From NCBI GenBank assembly GCA_035292685.1, contig DATDPP010000018.1, positions 56,637-120,636 of the forward strand: a DNA stretch of 64,000 nt. Direction: 5' to 3'. Below, in pieces: positions 34,090 to 42,359 of the stretch. Position 1 is the first letter of the stretch, and every line of letters begins with the position of its first letter. The notes beneath the pieces were generated by a model. That model was not told where the DNA came from and searched no databases. It worked only from the letters and a program-made list of their open reading frames with translations. This stretch comes from JALYNX01 sp035292685. GTDB taxonomy: Bacteria; Actinomycetota; Acidimicrobiia; Spongiisociales; ZC4RG35. A program made the position numbers and the translations under genes.

Positions 34090-34895
34090 GCGTCTCGGCA
34101 CCGTCCCGTCTCACCCCATCAGGACCGATGACCCCGTTCCGAGCGCAGCGGATATGGGAACGGAACATCCTGGTCTATCGGAGATTGTGGAAGATCATCT
34201 TCACCGGGTTCTTCGAGCCGGTGTTCTATCTGTTCTCGATCGGCATTGGCATCGGTGCCATGGTCGGAGATGTCACCTTGCCCAACGGATTGGTGATCGG
34301 GTACCCCGCCTTTGTCGCACCGGCATTGATGGCGGCGTCGGCGATGAACGGAGCTGTGCTCGAGACAACCTTCAACATCTTCTTCCGGTTGAAATTCGAA
34401 AAGGTCTACGAGGGAATCCTGACCACCCCCCTCATCCCCCGCGACATCGCCGTCGGTGAGATCGGATGGGCATTGCTCAGGGGAGCCCTCTATGCGACGG
34501 TTTTCCTGGTGGTGATGGTGTTGATGAGCCTCACCCAGTCCTGGTGGGCCGTGATGATGGTGCCCGGCGCGGTGCTCATCGGTTTTGCCTTCGGATCGCT
34601 GGGTATGGCCACCGCCACCTACATGCGGTCCTGGCAGGACCTCGATTTGGTATCGCTGGTCACCATGCCCCTCTTCCTGTTCTCGGCCACCTTCTACCCA
34701 CTCGAGGTGTACCCACCCGCCATTCAGCAGATCGCCCGGCTCTCCCCGCTCTATCACGGCACCGAGATGTTGCGGGCGTTCTCACTGGGGATCTTCGACT
34801 GGAGCCTGGCCGGCCACATCTCCTTCCTGGTGGTGGTGGGGCTGATCGGGGCCAGGATCTCCTCCCGCCGTTTCGACGGGCTGCTGCGCAAATAG
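34086..34895 (+). CDS. ABC-2 type permease (NodJ-like), second of two
   Basis: 269-aa permease, paralogous in layout to the preceding one: WERNILVYRRLWKIIFTGFF, KFEKVYEGILTTPLIPRDIA and LFLFSATFYPLEVYPPAIQ match the same motifs. Six helices are predicted. The overlapping start (ATGA) shows coupled translation. It completes the exporter operon, which is followed after 27 nt by hutU; hutU has its own TAGGCT -10 element, so it may be a separate unit. Confidence 0.92.
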   Translation: MSVSAPSRLTPSGPMTPFRAQRIWERNILVYRRLWKIIFTGFFEPVFYLFSIGIGIGAMVGDVTLPNGLVIGYPAFVAPALMAASAMNGAVLETTFNIFFRLKFEKVYEGILTTPLIPRDIAVGEIGWALLRGALYATVFLVVMVLMSLTQSWWAVMMVPGAVLIGFAFGSLGMATATYMRSWQDLDLVSLVTMPLFLFSATFYPLEVYPPAIQQIARLSPLYHGTEMLRAFSLGIFDWSLAGHISFLVVVGLIGARISSRRFDGLLRK

Positions 34896-34922
34896 GGAGG
34901 GCATCTAGGCTCGGCGAACCTG

Positions 34923-36578
34923 ATGATCGATCTGTCATTCCCGCTTCACGCCCCGCACGGCTCGGCGCTCAACACCAAGGGCTGGCTCCAAGAAGCGGTG
35001 CTCAGGTGTCTGCTCAACAACCTCGACCCGGAGGTCGCCGAAGACCCGGAGAACCTGATCGTCTATGGAGGACGGGGAAAGGCCGCCCGCAATCTCGAAA
35101 GTCTCCACGCCATCGTGCGCACGCTGGAACGTCTCGAGAACGACGAGACCTTGCTCGTGCAATCGGGAAAGCCGGTCGGCGTCTTTCGCACCCACGAGAT
35201 GGCGCCCCGGGGCCTGATCGCCAACAGCCTCCTGGTGCCTAGGTGGGCAACGCTGGAGCATTTCTGGAAGCTCGAGGCGGAAGGGCTGATGATGTATGGC
35301 CAGATGACCGCCGGGTCGTGGATCTACATCGGCACCCAGGGCATCCTTCAGGGGACCTACCAAACCTTCGCCGCCATCGCCGACCAGCGTTTTGGAGGAA
35401 CTCTCGCCGGGACCCTCACCCTGACCGCCGGACTCGGGGGAATGGGTGGTGCCCAGCCGCTGGCGATCACCATGAACGGGGGTGTCGCCCTCTGTGTGGA
35501 TGTCGACCCTCATCGCATCCAGAGACGTCTGGAGACGGGGTATCTCGACGTGGCCGCGGCGTCGACCGAGGAGGCGATCGACCTCGCCCTCTCGGCGAAG
35601 CAGGAACGGCGCCCCCTGTCGGTCGGCCTGGAGGGCAACGCAGCCGACGTCTTCCCGGCCTTGCTGGGGATGGCGCTCGAAGTCGACATCGTCACCGACC
35701 AGACCTCGGCTCACGATCCGCTGTTTGGCTACATCCCGGCAGGGTTCACCCTCGACGAGGCGATACAACTCCGGGAGGACGACCCCGATACCTACATCAA
35801 GGCGGCGCGAGAGTCGATGGCCACCCACTGTGAGGCCATGGTCGGCTTTCAAGACGCCGGGGCGGAGACCTTCGACTACGGCAACAACCTCCGGGGCGAG
35901 GCCCAGACCGCCGGTTACGCGGCCGCCTTCTCCTATCCCGGGTTCGTTCCGGCCTATATCCGGCCACTGTTCTGCGAAGGCTCGGGGCCCTTCCGCTGGG
36001 TCGCCCTCAGTGGTGACCCGGCGGACATCGCGGCCACCGATCGGGCCCTGGGTGATCTGTTCTCCGACAACGAGCCTCTGAATCGTTGGCTGCGCCTGGC
36101 CGAGGAGAAGGTCCATTTCCAGGGGCTCCCGGCGCGGATCTGCTGGCTCTCCTATGGAGAGAGGCATCTGGCCGGCCTTCGCTTCAACGAGTTGGTGGCC
36201 GCGGGAAAGGTCTCGGCGCCCATCGTGATCGGGCGGGATCATCTCGACTCGGGCTCGGTCGCCTCGCCCTACCGGGAAACCGAGGCCATGGCCGACGGTT
36301 CCGACGCGGTCGCCGACTGGCCCATCCTCAATGCCATGCTCAATGTCTCCTCAGGGGCTGCCTGGGTGGCGGTGCATCATGGTGGCGGGGTGGGGATCGG
36401 CAACTCGATTCACGCCGGTGCCCAGGTGGTGGCCGACGGGACCGATCAAGGGGCCCTGCGTGTGGAAAGGGTGCTCACCAACGACCCTGGAACGGGCGTG
36501 ATGCGACATGCAGACGCCGGTTATGCGATAGCCCAACGGGTGGCGAGGGAACGGGGAGTCGACATCCCCATGCTTTGA
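34923..36578 (+). CDS. hutU: Urocanate hydratase
   Basis: 551 aa, full length. Converts urocanate to imidazolonepropionate with a tightly bound NAD+. The N-terminus GWLQEAVLRCLLNNLDPEVA, NLIVYGGRGKAARN, VGVFRTHEMAPR, the NAD-binding TAGLGGMGGAQPLA and the signature VHFQGLPARICWLSYGER with the catalytic Cys are all present; SSGAAWVAVHHGGGVGIGNS closes the active site. TAGGCT lies 11 nt upstream of the ATG. A hutG-like gene follows about 560 bp later on the same strand; hutH and hutI are not recognised in the window. Confidence 0.97.
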   Translation: MIDLSFPLHAPHGSALNTKGWLQEAVLRCLLNNLDPEVAEDPENLIVYGGRGKAARNLESLHAIVRTLERLENDETLLVQSGKPVGVFRTHEMAPRGLIANSLLVPRWATLEHFWKLEAEGLMMYGQMTAGSWIYIGTQGILQGTYQTFAAIADQRFGGTLAGTLTLTAGLGGMGGAQPLAITMNGGVALCVDVDPHRIQRRLETGYLDVAAASTEEAIDLALSAKQERRPLSVGLEGNAADVFPALLGMALEVDIVTDQTSAHDPLFGYIPAGFTLDEAIQLREDDPDTYIKAARESMATHCEAMVGFQDAGAETFDYGNNLRGEAQTAGYAAAFSYPGFVPAYIRPLFCEGSGPFRWVALSGDPADIAATDRALGDLFSDNEPLNRWLRLAEEKVHFQGLPARICWLSYGERHLAGLRFNELVAAGKVSAPIVIGRDHLDSGSVASPYRETEAMADGSDAVADWPILNAMLNVSSGAAWVAVHHGGGVGIGNSIHAGAQVVADGTDQGALRVERVLTNDPGTGVMRHADAGYAIAQRVARERGVDIPML

Positions 36579-36635
36579 GCGACAGAGCCAGGGCCCCGAC
36601 CAGGTCGAGGCCCCAGCTCCATTGCCGCATGCCTA

Positions 36636-36977
36636 TCAGATGAGCCAGATCAGGCCGAAAGTCACGGCCCCGGCCACAGCCAGGACACAGAGGACCGTCA
36701 TCACGGTCACCCGGGTGGTCCAGATCCGGTCTTCCCTCAGCATGCTTCGGGCAGCGAGCCCGAATGCAATTGCCAACAGCACTCCGGCCAAGACGAACAT
36801 GCCGAGGTACCAAGCTTCGGCTAGTCCGCCCATGAACCAGTCGGCGGGCACGTAGTACATCCACGCCCCGACACCGGCTGCCAGCACGCCGGCGATCCCG
36901 ATCGTCCATTCAACGACCGTCGACCGTCGCGGCATTCGGGTGACCTCCGCCTCTGGGCGCTGAGTAAGCGTCGTCAC
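36636..36977 (-). CDS. Small three-helix membrane protein
   Basis: 113-aa protein, antisense-oriented between hutU and the hutG-like gene. Hydrophobic segments lie at about residues 25-43, 52-75 and 88-112, with the periplasmic-side motif MYYVPADWFMGGLAEAWYLG. The GTG at 36977 is chosen because the strong AAGGGAGGTGATC lies 8 nt upstream; the longer frame to 37307 overlaps the hutG-like start. No known family. Its position suggests an insertion into a hut operon, which is inference. Confidence 0.75.
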   Translation of the reverse strand: MTTLTQRPEAEVTRMPRRSTVVEWTIGIAGVLAAGVGAWMYYVPADWFMGGLAEAWYLGMFVLAGVLLAIAFGLAARSMLREDRIWTTRVTVMTVLCVLAVAGAVTFGLIWLI

Positions 36978-37135
36978 GAAGATCACCTCCCTTCTTTGGA
37001 TGCCCATTCCTTCGGAGCATCCAACGTGAGTGTCGGCGATCTCCGCCGACTTGACTAGGGCCAAGTGGCACATTCGATGCGCCTTGAGCCTCCGGCGAAC
37101 GGGTGGGCCGCATTTGCCGATACCCTGGATGGCTG

Positions 37136-38038
37136 ATGACCATCCTCGACCCTTACTGGCCGCGGGCAGACGTCTGGCTGAACCAGGAGCACCCCGACCC
37201 CGAAGTGGTGGTGGTTGGAGTCCCATCGTCCAAGGCCTCCCTTTCGCCGTCACGTGCCGATCTGAGCCCGATGGCGATGCGGGATCGTCTCGCCCGCTTC
37301 TCCACATTCCATGGAGAATGGGGCGTTGACTTCGGTCAGGTGGCGGTTCACGACTATGGCAACTGGCCGGTCTCCGAGTTGGACAGGGACCAGATGCCCG
37401 AGCTGGTCGGGGAGTTGGCGCGTGGTCTCCCTGTCGTCCCGTTGACGCTCTTCCTTGGAGGCGACAACGCGATCACCAGGCCACTGGTTGGGGCGCTGGG
37501 GCCGGATCTCTCCCGGGTCGGAGTGCTCACATTCGACGCCCACCACGACGTGCGAACTCTGGAGCTGGGGAGGACCAACGGAAACCCGATTCGGGGGCTG
37601 ATAGACGAGGACGGCCTGCCCGGGGTCAATGTCGTCCAGGTGGGGATCCACAGTTTTGCCAACTCCGCCGAGTACCGCGCCTACTGCAAGGAGGTCGGGA
37701 TGGGAGTCGTCACCGTCAGCGACATCGAGGCTGCCGGCATCTCCGAAGTCACCGCCCTCGCCCTCACCTCGCTGGCCGAGCGTTGTGACTCGATCTACGT
37801 GGACGTCGACATCGACGTTCTCGACCGGGTGTTGGCCCCGGGATGCTCAGGAGCCCGCCCGGGTGGGATGACGTTGCGGGACCTGGCCGAAGGAGTGCGT
37901 CGCTGTGCCCGGCATCCCAATGTGAAGGCGATGGACTTCGTCGAGGTCGATGCCGAAGCCGATCCCGACGGGCTGACCCTGGATGCGATGGCTCATCTGA
38001 TGCTCTCCGCGGTGGCTGGCTACGCCGAGCGCGGATAG
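37136..38038 (+). CDS. hutG: Arginase-family hydrolase, probable formimidoylglutamase (HutG-like)
   Basis: 300-aa metal-dependent hydrolase. The three arginase motifs are visible: GGDNAIT near residue 109, FDAHHDVR near residue 130 and YVDVDIDVLDRVLAPGCSGA near residue 220. The usual metal-binding His of GGDH is Asn here. Context next to hutU suggests formimidoyl-glutamate hydrolysis in histidine breakdown; agmatinase or another ureohydrolase is possible. The ATG at 37136 is preceded by TACCCT 9 nt upstream and has no ribosome site. The gene-symbol call is inferred from context. Confidence 0.75.
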   Translation: MTILDPYWPRADVWLNQEHPDPEVVVVGVPSSKASLSPSRADLSPMAMRDRLARFSTFHGEWGVDFGQVAVHDYGNWPVSELDRDQMPELVGELARGLPVVPLTLFLGGDNAITRPLVGALGPDLSRVGVLTFDAHHDVRTLELGRTNGNPIRGLIDEDGLPGVNVVQVGIHSFANSAEYRAYCKEVGMGVVTVSDIEAAGISEVTALALTSLAERCDSIYVDVDIDVLDRVLAPGCSGARPGGMTLRDLAEGVRRCARHPNVKAMDFVEVDAEADPDGLTLDAMAHLMLSAVAGYAERG

Positions 38039-38045
38039 CTCGATA

Positions 38046-39158
38046 TCAACCGCCGCTGATCACCTGTTCGGCTTCCCGACCCAGCGCGTCGCCGCCGCGG
38101 TCATCGAGGAAGCCATGGGGCAGTCGGACCGGGCGCGGGCCGTGGGAATGACCACGAACCATGCGAGTCGCCTCCTCCGGGAACGGGATGCTCGAGTCGA
38201 GGAGGTCGGTCAGGATCACCAACTCCTCCAGTGAGGAGACCCGTGCAAACCGGTCCCGGACCAATGGTCCCACCGGGAAGCCCTTCAGGTACCAGGCGGT
38301 GTGCCTCCGGAGCAGATTGATACCGATTCCCTCTCCAAACTTGTCGGCGAGGAGTCGGGCATGGGCGACCATGATCACAGCCACCTCACCCAGATTGGGG
38401 GCAGGCTGTTGGTCGCGGCCCGCCAGCCGATCGGCCAGATCCCGGAACAGCCAGGGTCGGCCCAGGCAGCCGCGGCCTACGACTACGCCGTCACATCCCG
38501 TCAGTCGCATCATCCGCACCGCGTCGTCGGCGGTCCAGATGTCCCCGTTTCCCAGCACCGGGATCGACGTGACCGCCTTCTTGAGCGCCCGAATCGCTTC
38601 CCAGTCGGCGTCGCCCGAGTAGAGCTGGCGAGCAGTGCGGGCATGGAGCGCAATCGCGGCCGCGCCCTCGTCGGCGGCTGTCAACCCGGTCTCGATGAAG
38701 GTGAGATGGTCCTCGTCGATGCCCTTGCGGAACTTCACGGTGACTGGCACCGCACCGGCATTGTCCACCGCCGCCCTGACGATCGAGCGAAACAGATGCT
38801 TCTTCCAGGGGAGGGCGGCCCCACCACCATGTCGGGTCACCTTCCCCATCGGACAACCAAAGTTCATGTCGATGTGATCGACATGATCGATCTCAACGAG
38901 ACGTCGGACGGCCTCACCCAACGAGCCGGGGTCGGTCCCATAGAGCTGTATCGAACGCGGGGTCTCATCGGGATCGAAGGCTGCCAGAGCAAGAGTCTTG
39001 GGATCTCCCTCGACCAACCCTCGGGCCCCGATCATCTCCGAGACGTAGAGCCCGGCGCCGAATTCGCGACAGAGACGTCGGAAGGGGGCGTTGGTGACAC
39101 CCGCCATCGGGGCGAGCACCACCGGAGGATCGACGGTTAGGGGGCCAATGCGGAGCAT
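38046..39158 (-). CDS. dusB: tRNA-dihydrouridine synthase
   Basis: 370-aa FMN-dependent enzyme that reduces uridine in tRNA D-loops. N-terminal VVLAPMAGVTNAPFRRLCR, the catalytic Cys in DMNFGCPMGKVTRHGGGAAL, KFRKGIDE and HARTARQLYSG, then FMN-phosphate-binding VLGNGDIW and CDGVVVGRGCLGRPWLF. The C-terminal helical tRNA-binding domain follows (HTAWYLKGFP). Length and motifs fit the DusB/NifR3 group of actinobacteria. TAGCCT lies 10 nt before the ATG. It converges on the hutG-like gene with a 7-nt gap. Confidence 0.96.
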   Translation of the reverse strand: MLRIGPLTVDPPVVLAPMAGVTNAPFRRLCREFGAGLYVSEMIGARGLVEGDPKTLALAAFDPDETPRSIQLYGTDPGSLGEAVRRLVEIDHVDHIDMNFGCPMGKVTRHGGGAALPWKKHLFRSIVRAAVDNAGAVPVTVKFRKGIDEDHLTFIETGLTAADEGAAAIALHARTARQLYSGDADWEAIRALKKAVTSIPVLGNGDIWTADDAVRMMRLTGCDGVVVGRGCLGRPWLFRDLADRLAGRDQQPAPNLGEVAVIMVAHARLLADKFGEGIGINLLRRHTAWYLKGFPVGPLVRDRFARVSSLEELVILTDLLDSSIPFPEEATRMVRGHSHGPRPVRLPHGFLDDRGGDALGREAEQVISGG

Positions 39159-39189
39159 TCGTCAGCGCAGGCTAGAGAGAATCCCACGG

Positions 39190-39255
39190 CAAGCCATGGC
39201 CCCCTCCCGGCTTCGCCGGACTCCCCCCAACGCTGGCTCGGCTCGCTGGGGGAGA
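39190..39255 (-). terminator. GC-rich hairpins between the thioesterase and dusB genes
   Basis: A CCGGC-ttc-GCCGG hairpin is followed by a larger CTCCCCC...GGGGGAG stem. They lie just after the thioesterase stop on the minus strand and before dusB. They may act as a terminator or belong to a REP-like family similar in style to 53528-53645. Confidence 0.4.
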
Positions 39256-39259
39256 AAAG

Positions 39260-39682
39260 CTAGAGAGTCTCGACCTCTTTCAGGTTCTGCAGCCGGACCT
39301 GACCCCGAGCCGCCAGCTTGCCGTCGACTTCACGGGTCACGGTGACCTGCCACAACTGTTGGGTGCGTCCCCGATGAATCGGTGTCGCCTCCCCGATCAG
39401 GGCCCCGTCCCGGGTGGAGCGTATGAAATCGGTCTGGTTGCTGACTCCGACCACTCCCGCCATCCCGTTCTCCACCGCCCAAATGGCGCCACCGGTCGAT
39501 GCCAGGGTCTCGATCAGAGTGCAATAGACCCCACCGTGCACCACCCCGTAGGGCTGGTGGTGGTTGGGGGTGATCTCGATCCTGCCCGTGGCACGCTCGG
39601 CGGACGCATCGATCACCTCTATCCCGGTGAGGCCGACGAAATTGAGACGATTGTCGAAAGGGGTGTCGATCACACTCCACAC
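39260..39682 (-). CDS. PaaI-type hotdog thioesterase
   Basis: 140-aa acyl-CoA thioesterase fold. GRIEITPNHHQPYGVVHGGV is the substrate-binding strand and central helix, with HGGVYCTLIETLASTGGA carrying the conserved HGG and the Glu that acts in PaaI-like enzymes; VGVSNQTDFIRS and GEATPIHRGRTQQLWQVTV complete the fold. Substrate is unknown, with short or aromatic acyl-CoAs typical. The start overlaps the 3' end of the FG-GAP-like gene by 13 nt, so both are probably co-translated. Confidence 0.9.
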   Translation of the reverse strand: MWSVIDTPFDNRLNFVGLTGIEVIDASAERATGRIEITPNHHQPYGVVHGGVYCTLIETLASTGGAIWAVENGMAGVVGVSNQTDFIRSTRDGALIGEATPIHRGRTQQLWQVTVTREVDGKLAARGQVRLQNLKEVETL

Positions 39683-40647
39683 CCGACTTCGATCTGGAGC
39701 AGGGCCCCGATGTCGTCGTTGACATACTCGAACACGTGTATGGCCCCGCCCTCGTAGTAGGCAGAATCGAGGACTATCTCCATACGTCCGTCACCATTCA
39801 GGTCGGCGATGGCGGCCACCATGAAGGAGAGCACGAATGGGGTCTCGCCCTCTGCCGGCTCGAGAACCACCGATTCCCCGATCACCGATGTCGCGATGTC
39901 GCCCCCGACCACTTTCTGCAGGAAGACGATCGAGTAGTCCCCCACCTCGGCCAAGAGGTCCTCGGGCACGTCCTCGGCTACCACGAGCACCTCATTGACC
40001 CCGTCGCCCTCCAGATCGAACCTGAACACCTGCTTGATGAGCGGGTTGGGAACGGTCAGGCCCCTTTCGGCGAGAAGACCGGCTGCCACCGCCGAGTAGG
40101 TTCCGTTGTCATTGGTCTCCTCGACCAGGTGTGGGGTCAACGGCCAGTCGGCCGAGATGGCGACGCCGTAGGGCTCGGGCCACTCACCGAGCTCCTCCTC
40201 GTTGGCCAGGACCACGCCCGGGTTGTTCAAGGGGTCGCATACCAACTCCTCGCTGCCGCCGCCGATGATCCCTTCCACCCCGTAGAGAACGATCTGGTAA
40301 TCCTCGCCACCGGCGATCGGGAGACTGGTGCCGCTCTCAACCTGAACCCACCCCCCGCCGTCCCACCATCCCAGGGCGCCGAAATTCGAGACCACAAGCG
40401 GCTCTTCGGCCCAATTGCCCTCCAAACCCCCGGCCACAGTGGTGGTGGTCACAGCAATAGAGGTTGTGGTCTCTCCGGCTGTGGTCGTTGTTTCCTCGCC
40501 CAGCGTGGTGGTCCCCTGGACCGCGGTGGTCGTCGCCCCCAGTTCTGTGGTGGTCGTTTCCCCGGTGTCGTCACCGGTGAACATCACGATGAGCACGATG
40601 ACGATCACACCGAGGAGGACGGAGAGGGCGATTGTCCAACCACGCAT
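39670..40647 (-). CDS. Membrane-anchored protein with Thr-rich stalk and FG-GAP-like repeats
   Basis: 325-aa protein: one N-terminal helix (about residues 5-24), a 45-residue Thr-rich stalk, and an extracytoplasmic domain with two calcium-loop-like repeats, DLEGDGVNEVLVVAED and DLNGDGRMEIVLDSAY, of the FG-GAP/VCBS type. Such repeats bind Ca2+ or ligands in surface proteins. TAAATT ends 6 nt before the ATG at 40647, so it is probably leaderless. It shares a 13-nt overlap with the downstream thioesterase gene. Confidence 0.8.
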   Translation of the reverse strand: MRGWTIALSVLLGVIVIVLIVMFTGDDTGETTTTELGATTTAVQGTTTLGEETTTTAGETTTSIAVTTTTVAGGLEGNWAEEPLVVSNFGALGWWDGGGWVQVESGTSLPIAGGEDYQIVLYGVEGIIGGGSEELVCDPLNNPGVVLANEEELGEWPEPYGVAISADWPLTPHLVEETNDNGTYSAVAAGLLAERGLTVPNPLIKQVFRFDLEGDGVNEVLVVAEDVPEDLLAEVGDYSIVFLQKVVGGDIATSVIGESVVLEPAEGETPFVLSFMVAAIADLNGDGRMEIVLDSAYYEGGAIHVFEYVNDDIGALLQIEVGCGV

Positions 40648-40653
40648 CGGCCC

Positions 40654-40659
40654 AATTTA
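40654..40659 (-). promoter_or_regulatory. -10 element of leaderless promoter
   Basis: Minus-strand TAAATT ends 6 nt before the ATG at 40647. Confidence 0.5.
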
Positions 40660-41250
40660 CCCGCGGTCCGGAAGACGGAACTGAGACAGCCGGGCCCCTA
40701 CCGCCGACATGAGCCGATCGAGAAGATGGATGGGGAGCCCGATCACGGTGAACGGGCTTCCGATGACCCGTCGGACGTAGACACCGCCAATCCCCTGCAG
40801 GGCATAGGCGCCGGCCTTGTCCATCGGCTCGCCGCTCGCTACGTAGTCGACAATCTCCCCCTCGGTCATGGGGACCATCTCGACCATGGTGACATCGACC
40901 AGGGCCTGGATCGAGGGGCTTCCCTCCCACCACGCCACCGCCAATCCGGTGAAGACCTCGTGGGTCTCCCCCTGAAGACGTCGCAAAATGGACCGGGCCT
41001 CCTCGGGATGGGCGGGCTTGCCCATGACCCGCCCTTCGTGAACGACAGTCGTGTCGGCCGCCACCACGAGACGGTCGGGTCCGGCGACGGAACCGGCCTT
41101 GGCGCGCGCCACCCGTTCCACGTAGACCCCCGGCGGCTCGTCGGGAAGCCGGGTCTCATCGACCTCCGCCGCCTCGACATCGAAATCGAGGCGAAGTGTC
41201 TCGAGGAGGATCCTTCTTCGAGGCGACCCCGATGCCAGGACCAATCTCAT
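40657..41250 (-). CDS. maf: Maf-family nucleotide pyrophosphatase
   Basis: 197-aa house-cleaning enzyme that hydrolyses non-canonical or methylated NTPs, releasing PPi. LVLASGSPRRRILLETL is the N-terminal phosphate-binding signature, DETRLPDEPP holds the conserved ESD-like acidic group, VVAADTTVVHEGRVMGKP carries the metal Asp, and YALQGIGGVYVRRVIGSP then NVIGLP-like FTVIGLPIHLL closes the site. It overlaps the upstream amidohydrolase stop by ATGA. Confidence 0.95.
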   Translation of the reverse strand: MRLVLASGSPRRRILLETLRLDFDVEAAEVDETRLPDEPPGVYVERVARAKAGSVAGPDRLVVAADTTVVHEGRVMGKPAHPEEARSILRRLQGETHEVFTGLAVAWWEGSPSIQALVDVTMVEMVPMTEGEIVDYVASGEPMDKAGAYALQGIGGVYVRRVIGSPFTVIGLPIHLLDRLMSAVGARLSQFRLPDRG

Positions 41251-42317
41251 CGGAGCGGTCTTCCCAGACGGATCACGGTCTGCGGGTGGGCGAGAACGCG
41301 AGGATCGCGGATCGGGTCTTCGGCATAGAGCACCGCATTCGCCGGCGCGCCCACCTCGAAGCCCGCGGCGCGCCCGGTGGCCCGATATCCGGCGGTGGAC
41401 ACCGCCCCCACCACGAGGTCCGGGCTCATCCCCAGCTCCCAGAGCCGGATCGCTTCTTTCGCAACCGCATGGGTCCCGACTGCCAGATCGGTGCCAGCGA
41501 GCACGAAGACCCCTGCTTGCACCGCGGTGTCGAGCAGCCTGGCCACGTTGCCGATCCCCTCACGGACCAGACGGCCGCCGGTCGATTCAGCGCCGAGTTG
41601 ACCGATCACCGCCTCCATGCGGAGAACCGTGGGAACCCACATCCCGCCTCGCGCCCCCAGTTCGACCACGTCGTCGGGCGTGAGAAACAGGCCGTGCTCG
41701 ATGGAGTGAACCCCGGCTCGGACCGCCATCGACGGCACTTCCCGGGCCATGGTGTGGATGGCAACTCGAGCCCCCATCCCGTTGGCGACACTCACCGCCT
41801 CCGCTAGCTCCGCCTCGGTGAAATCGGGCATCGGGCCCACGCCAGGCCGCGGCCAATCGCCGACCAGCTTCACCCAACCCGCCGCTTCGGCCACTGCCTC
41901 AGTCACGACCCGGGTCATCTCGCCGGGCCAAACGTGTCGGCCAAACTCCGGCCAATACCCGCCCTCGACCGAATTGATTACCCCCGCCGCCTCGATGTCA
42001 GGACGATCCTCCAACGCCAAGCGGCTCATCATCTCGAGCGCCGTGAGATCGGCCCACCCCTTGTCGAGCGCCAGCAAGACACCTGCGGCCAGGGCCTCCC
42101 CGGCGCGGCGCATCGCCCCGTCGACAGAGTCCGTGACCCAATCGGCTCCGGCGACAGCGGCAAAATGGGCATGACCGTCGACCAGGCCCGGGATCGCCCA
42201 CACACCCTGGCCCAGGGTCGAATCGGGTGAACCCGACGGGTCGGCCCAACAGCCGTCGACCACATCTCGGGTCACGGGCTCGCCGCCAGCAGGTCGGAGC
42301 ACCACACGCAGTGACAC
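41247..42317 (-). CDS. Amidohydrolase (imidazolonepropionase-related)
   Basis: 356-aa metal-dependent hydrolase of the COG1228 type. Metal ligands appear as the paired His of VDGHAHF near residue 45, a Lys in GWVKLVGDWP that may be carboxylated, His in VAIHTMA, His in HSIEHGLFL and Asp in LAGTDLAVG. Substrates in this group are cyclic amides or dipeptides (prolidase-like); an imidazolonepropionase role in the hut pathway is possible but not shown. The frame is open far upstream, but GTG at 42317 is taken as start because TACCGT lies 7 nt before it and a divergent gene begins 43 nt away. Confidence 0.85.
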   Translation of the reverse strand: MSLRVVLRPAGGEPVTRDVVDGCWADPSGSPDSTLGQGVWAIPGLVDGHAHFAAVAGADWVTDSVDGAMRRAGEALAAGVLLALDKGWADLTALEMMSRLALEDRPDIEAAGVINSVEGGYWPEFGRHVWPGEMTRVVTEAVAEAAGWVKLVGDWPRPGVGPMPDFTEAELAEAVSVANGMGARVAIHTMAREVPSMAVRAGVHSIEHGLFLTPDDVVELGARGGMWVPTVLRMEAVIGQLGAESTGGRLVREGIGNVARLLDTAVQAGVFVLAGTDLAVGTHAVAKEAIRLWELGMSPDLVVGAVSTAGYRATGRAAGFEVGAPANAVLYAEDPIRDPRVLAHPQTVIRLGRPLR

Positions 42318-42324
42318 AAGTGCG

Positions 42325-42352
42325 ACGGTAACCGGCTCCCCTTGCCGATAAT
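42325..42352. promoter_or_regulatory. Divergent back-to-back leaderless promoters
   Basis: Minus-strand TACCGT (42325-42330) ends 7 nt before the GTG at 42317, and plus-strand GATAAT (42347-42352) ends 7 nt before the ATG at 42360. Both genes thus start within about 43 bp of each other. Confidence 0.5.
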
Positions 42353-42359
42353 GGCCGAG

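Noticed and set aside
39736..41328. 530-codon plus-strand open frame
   Set aside because: Antisense to the FG-GAP-like and maf genes and lacking any recognisable domain.
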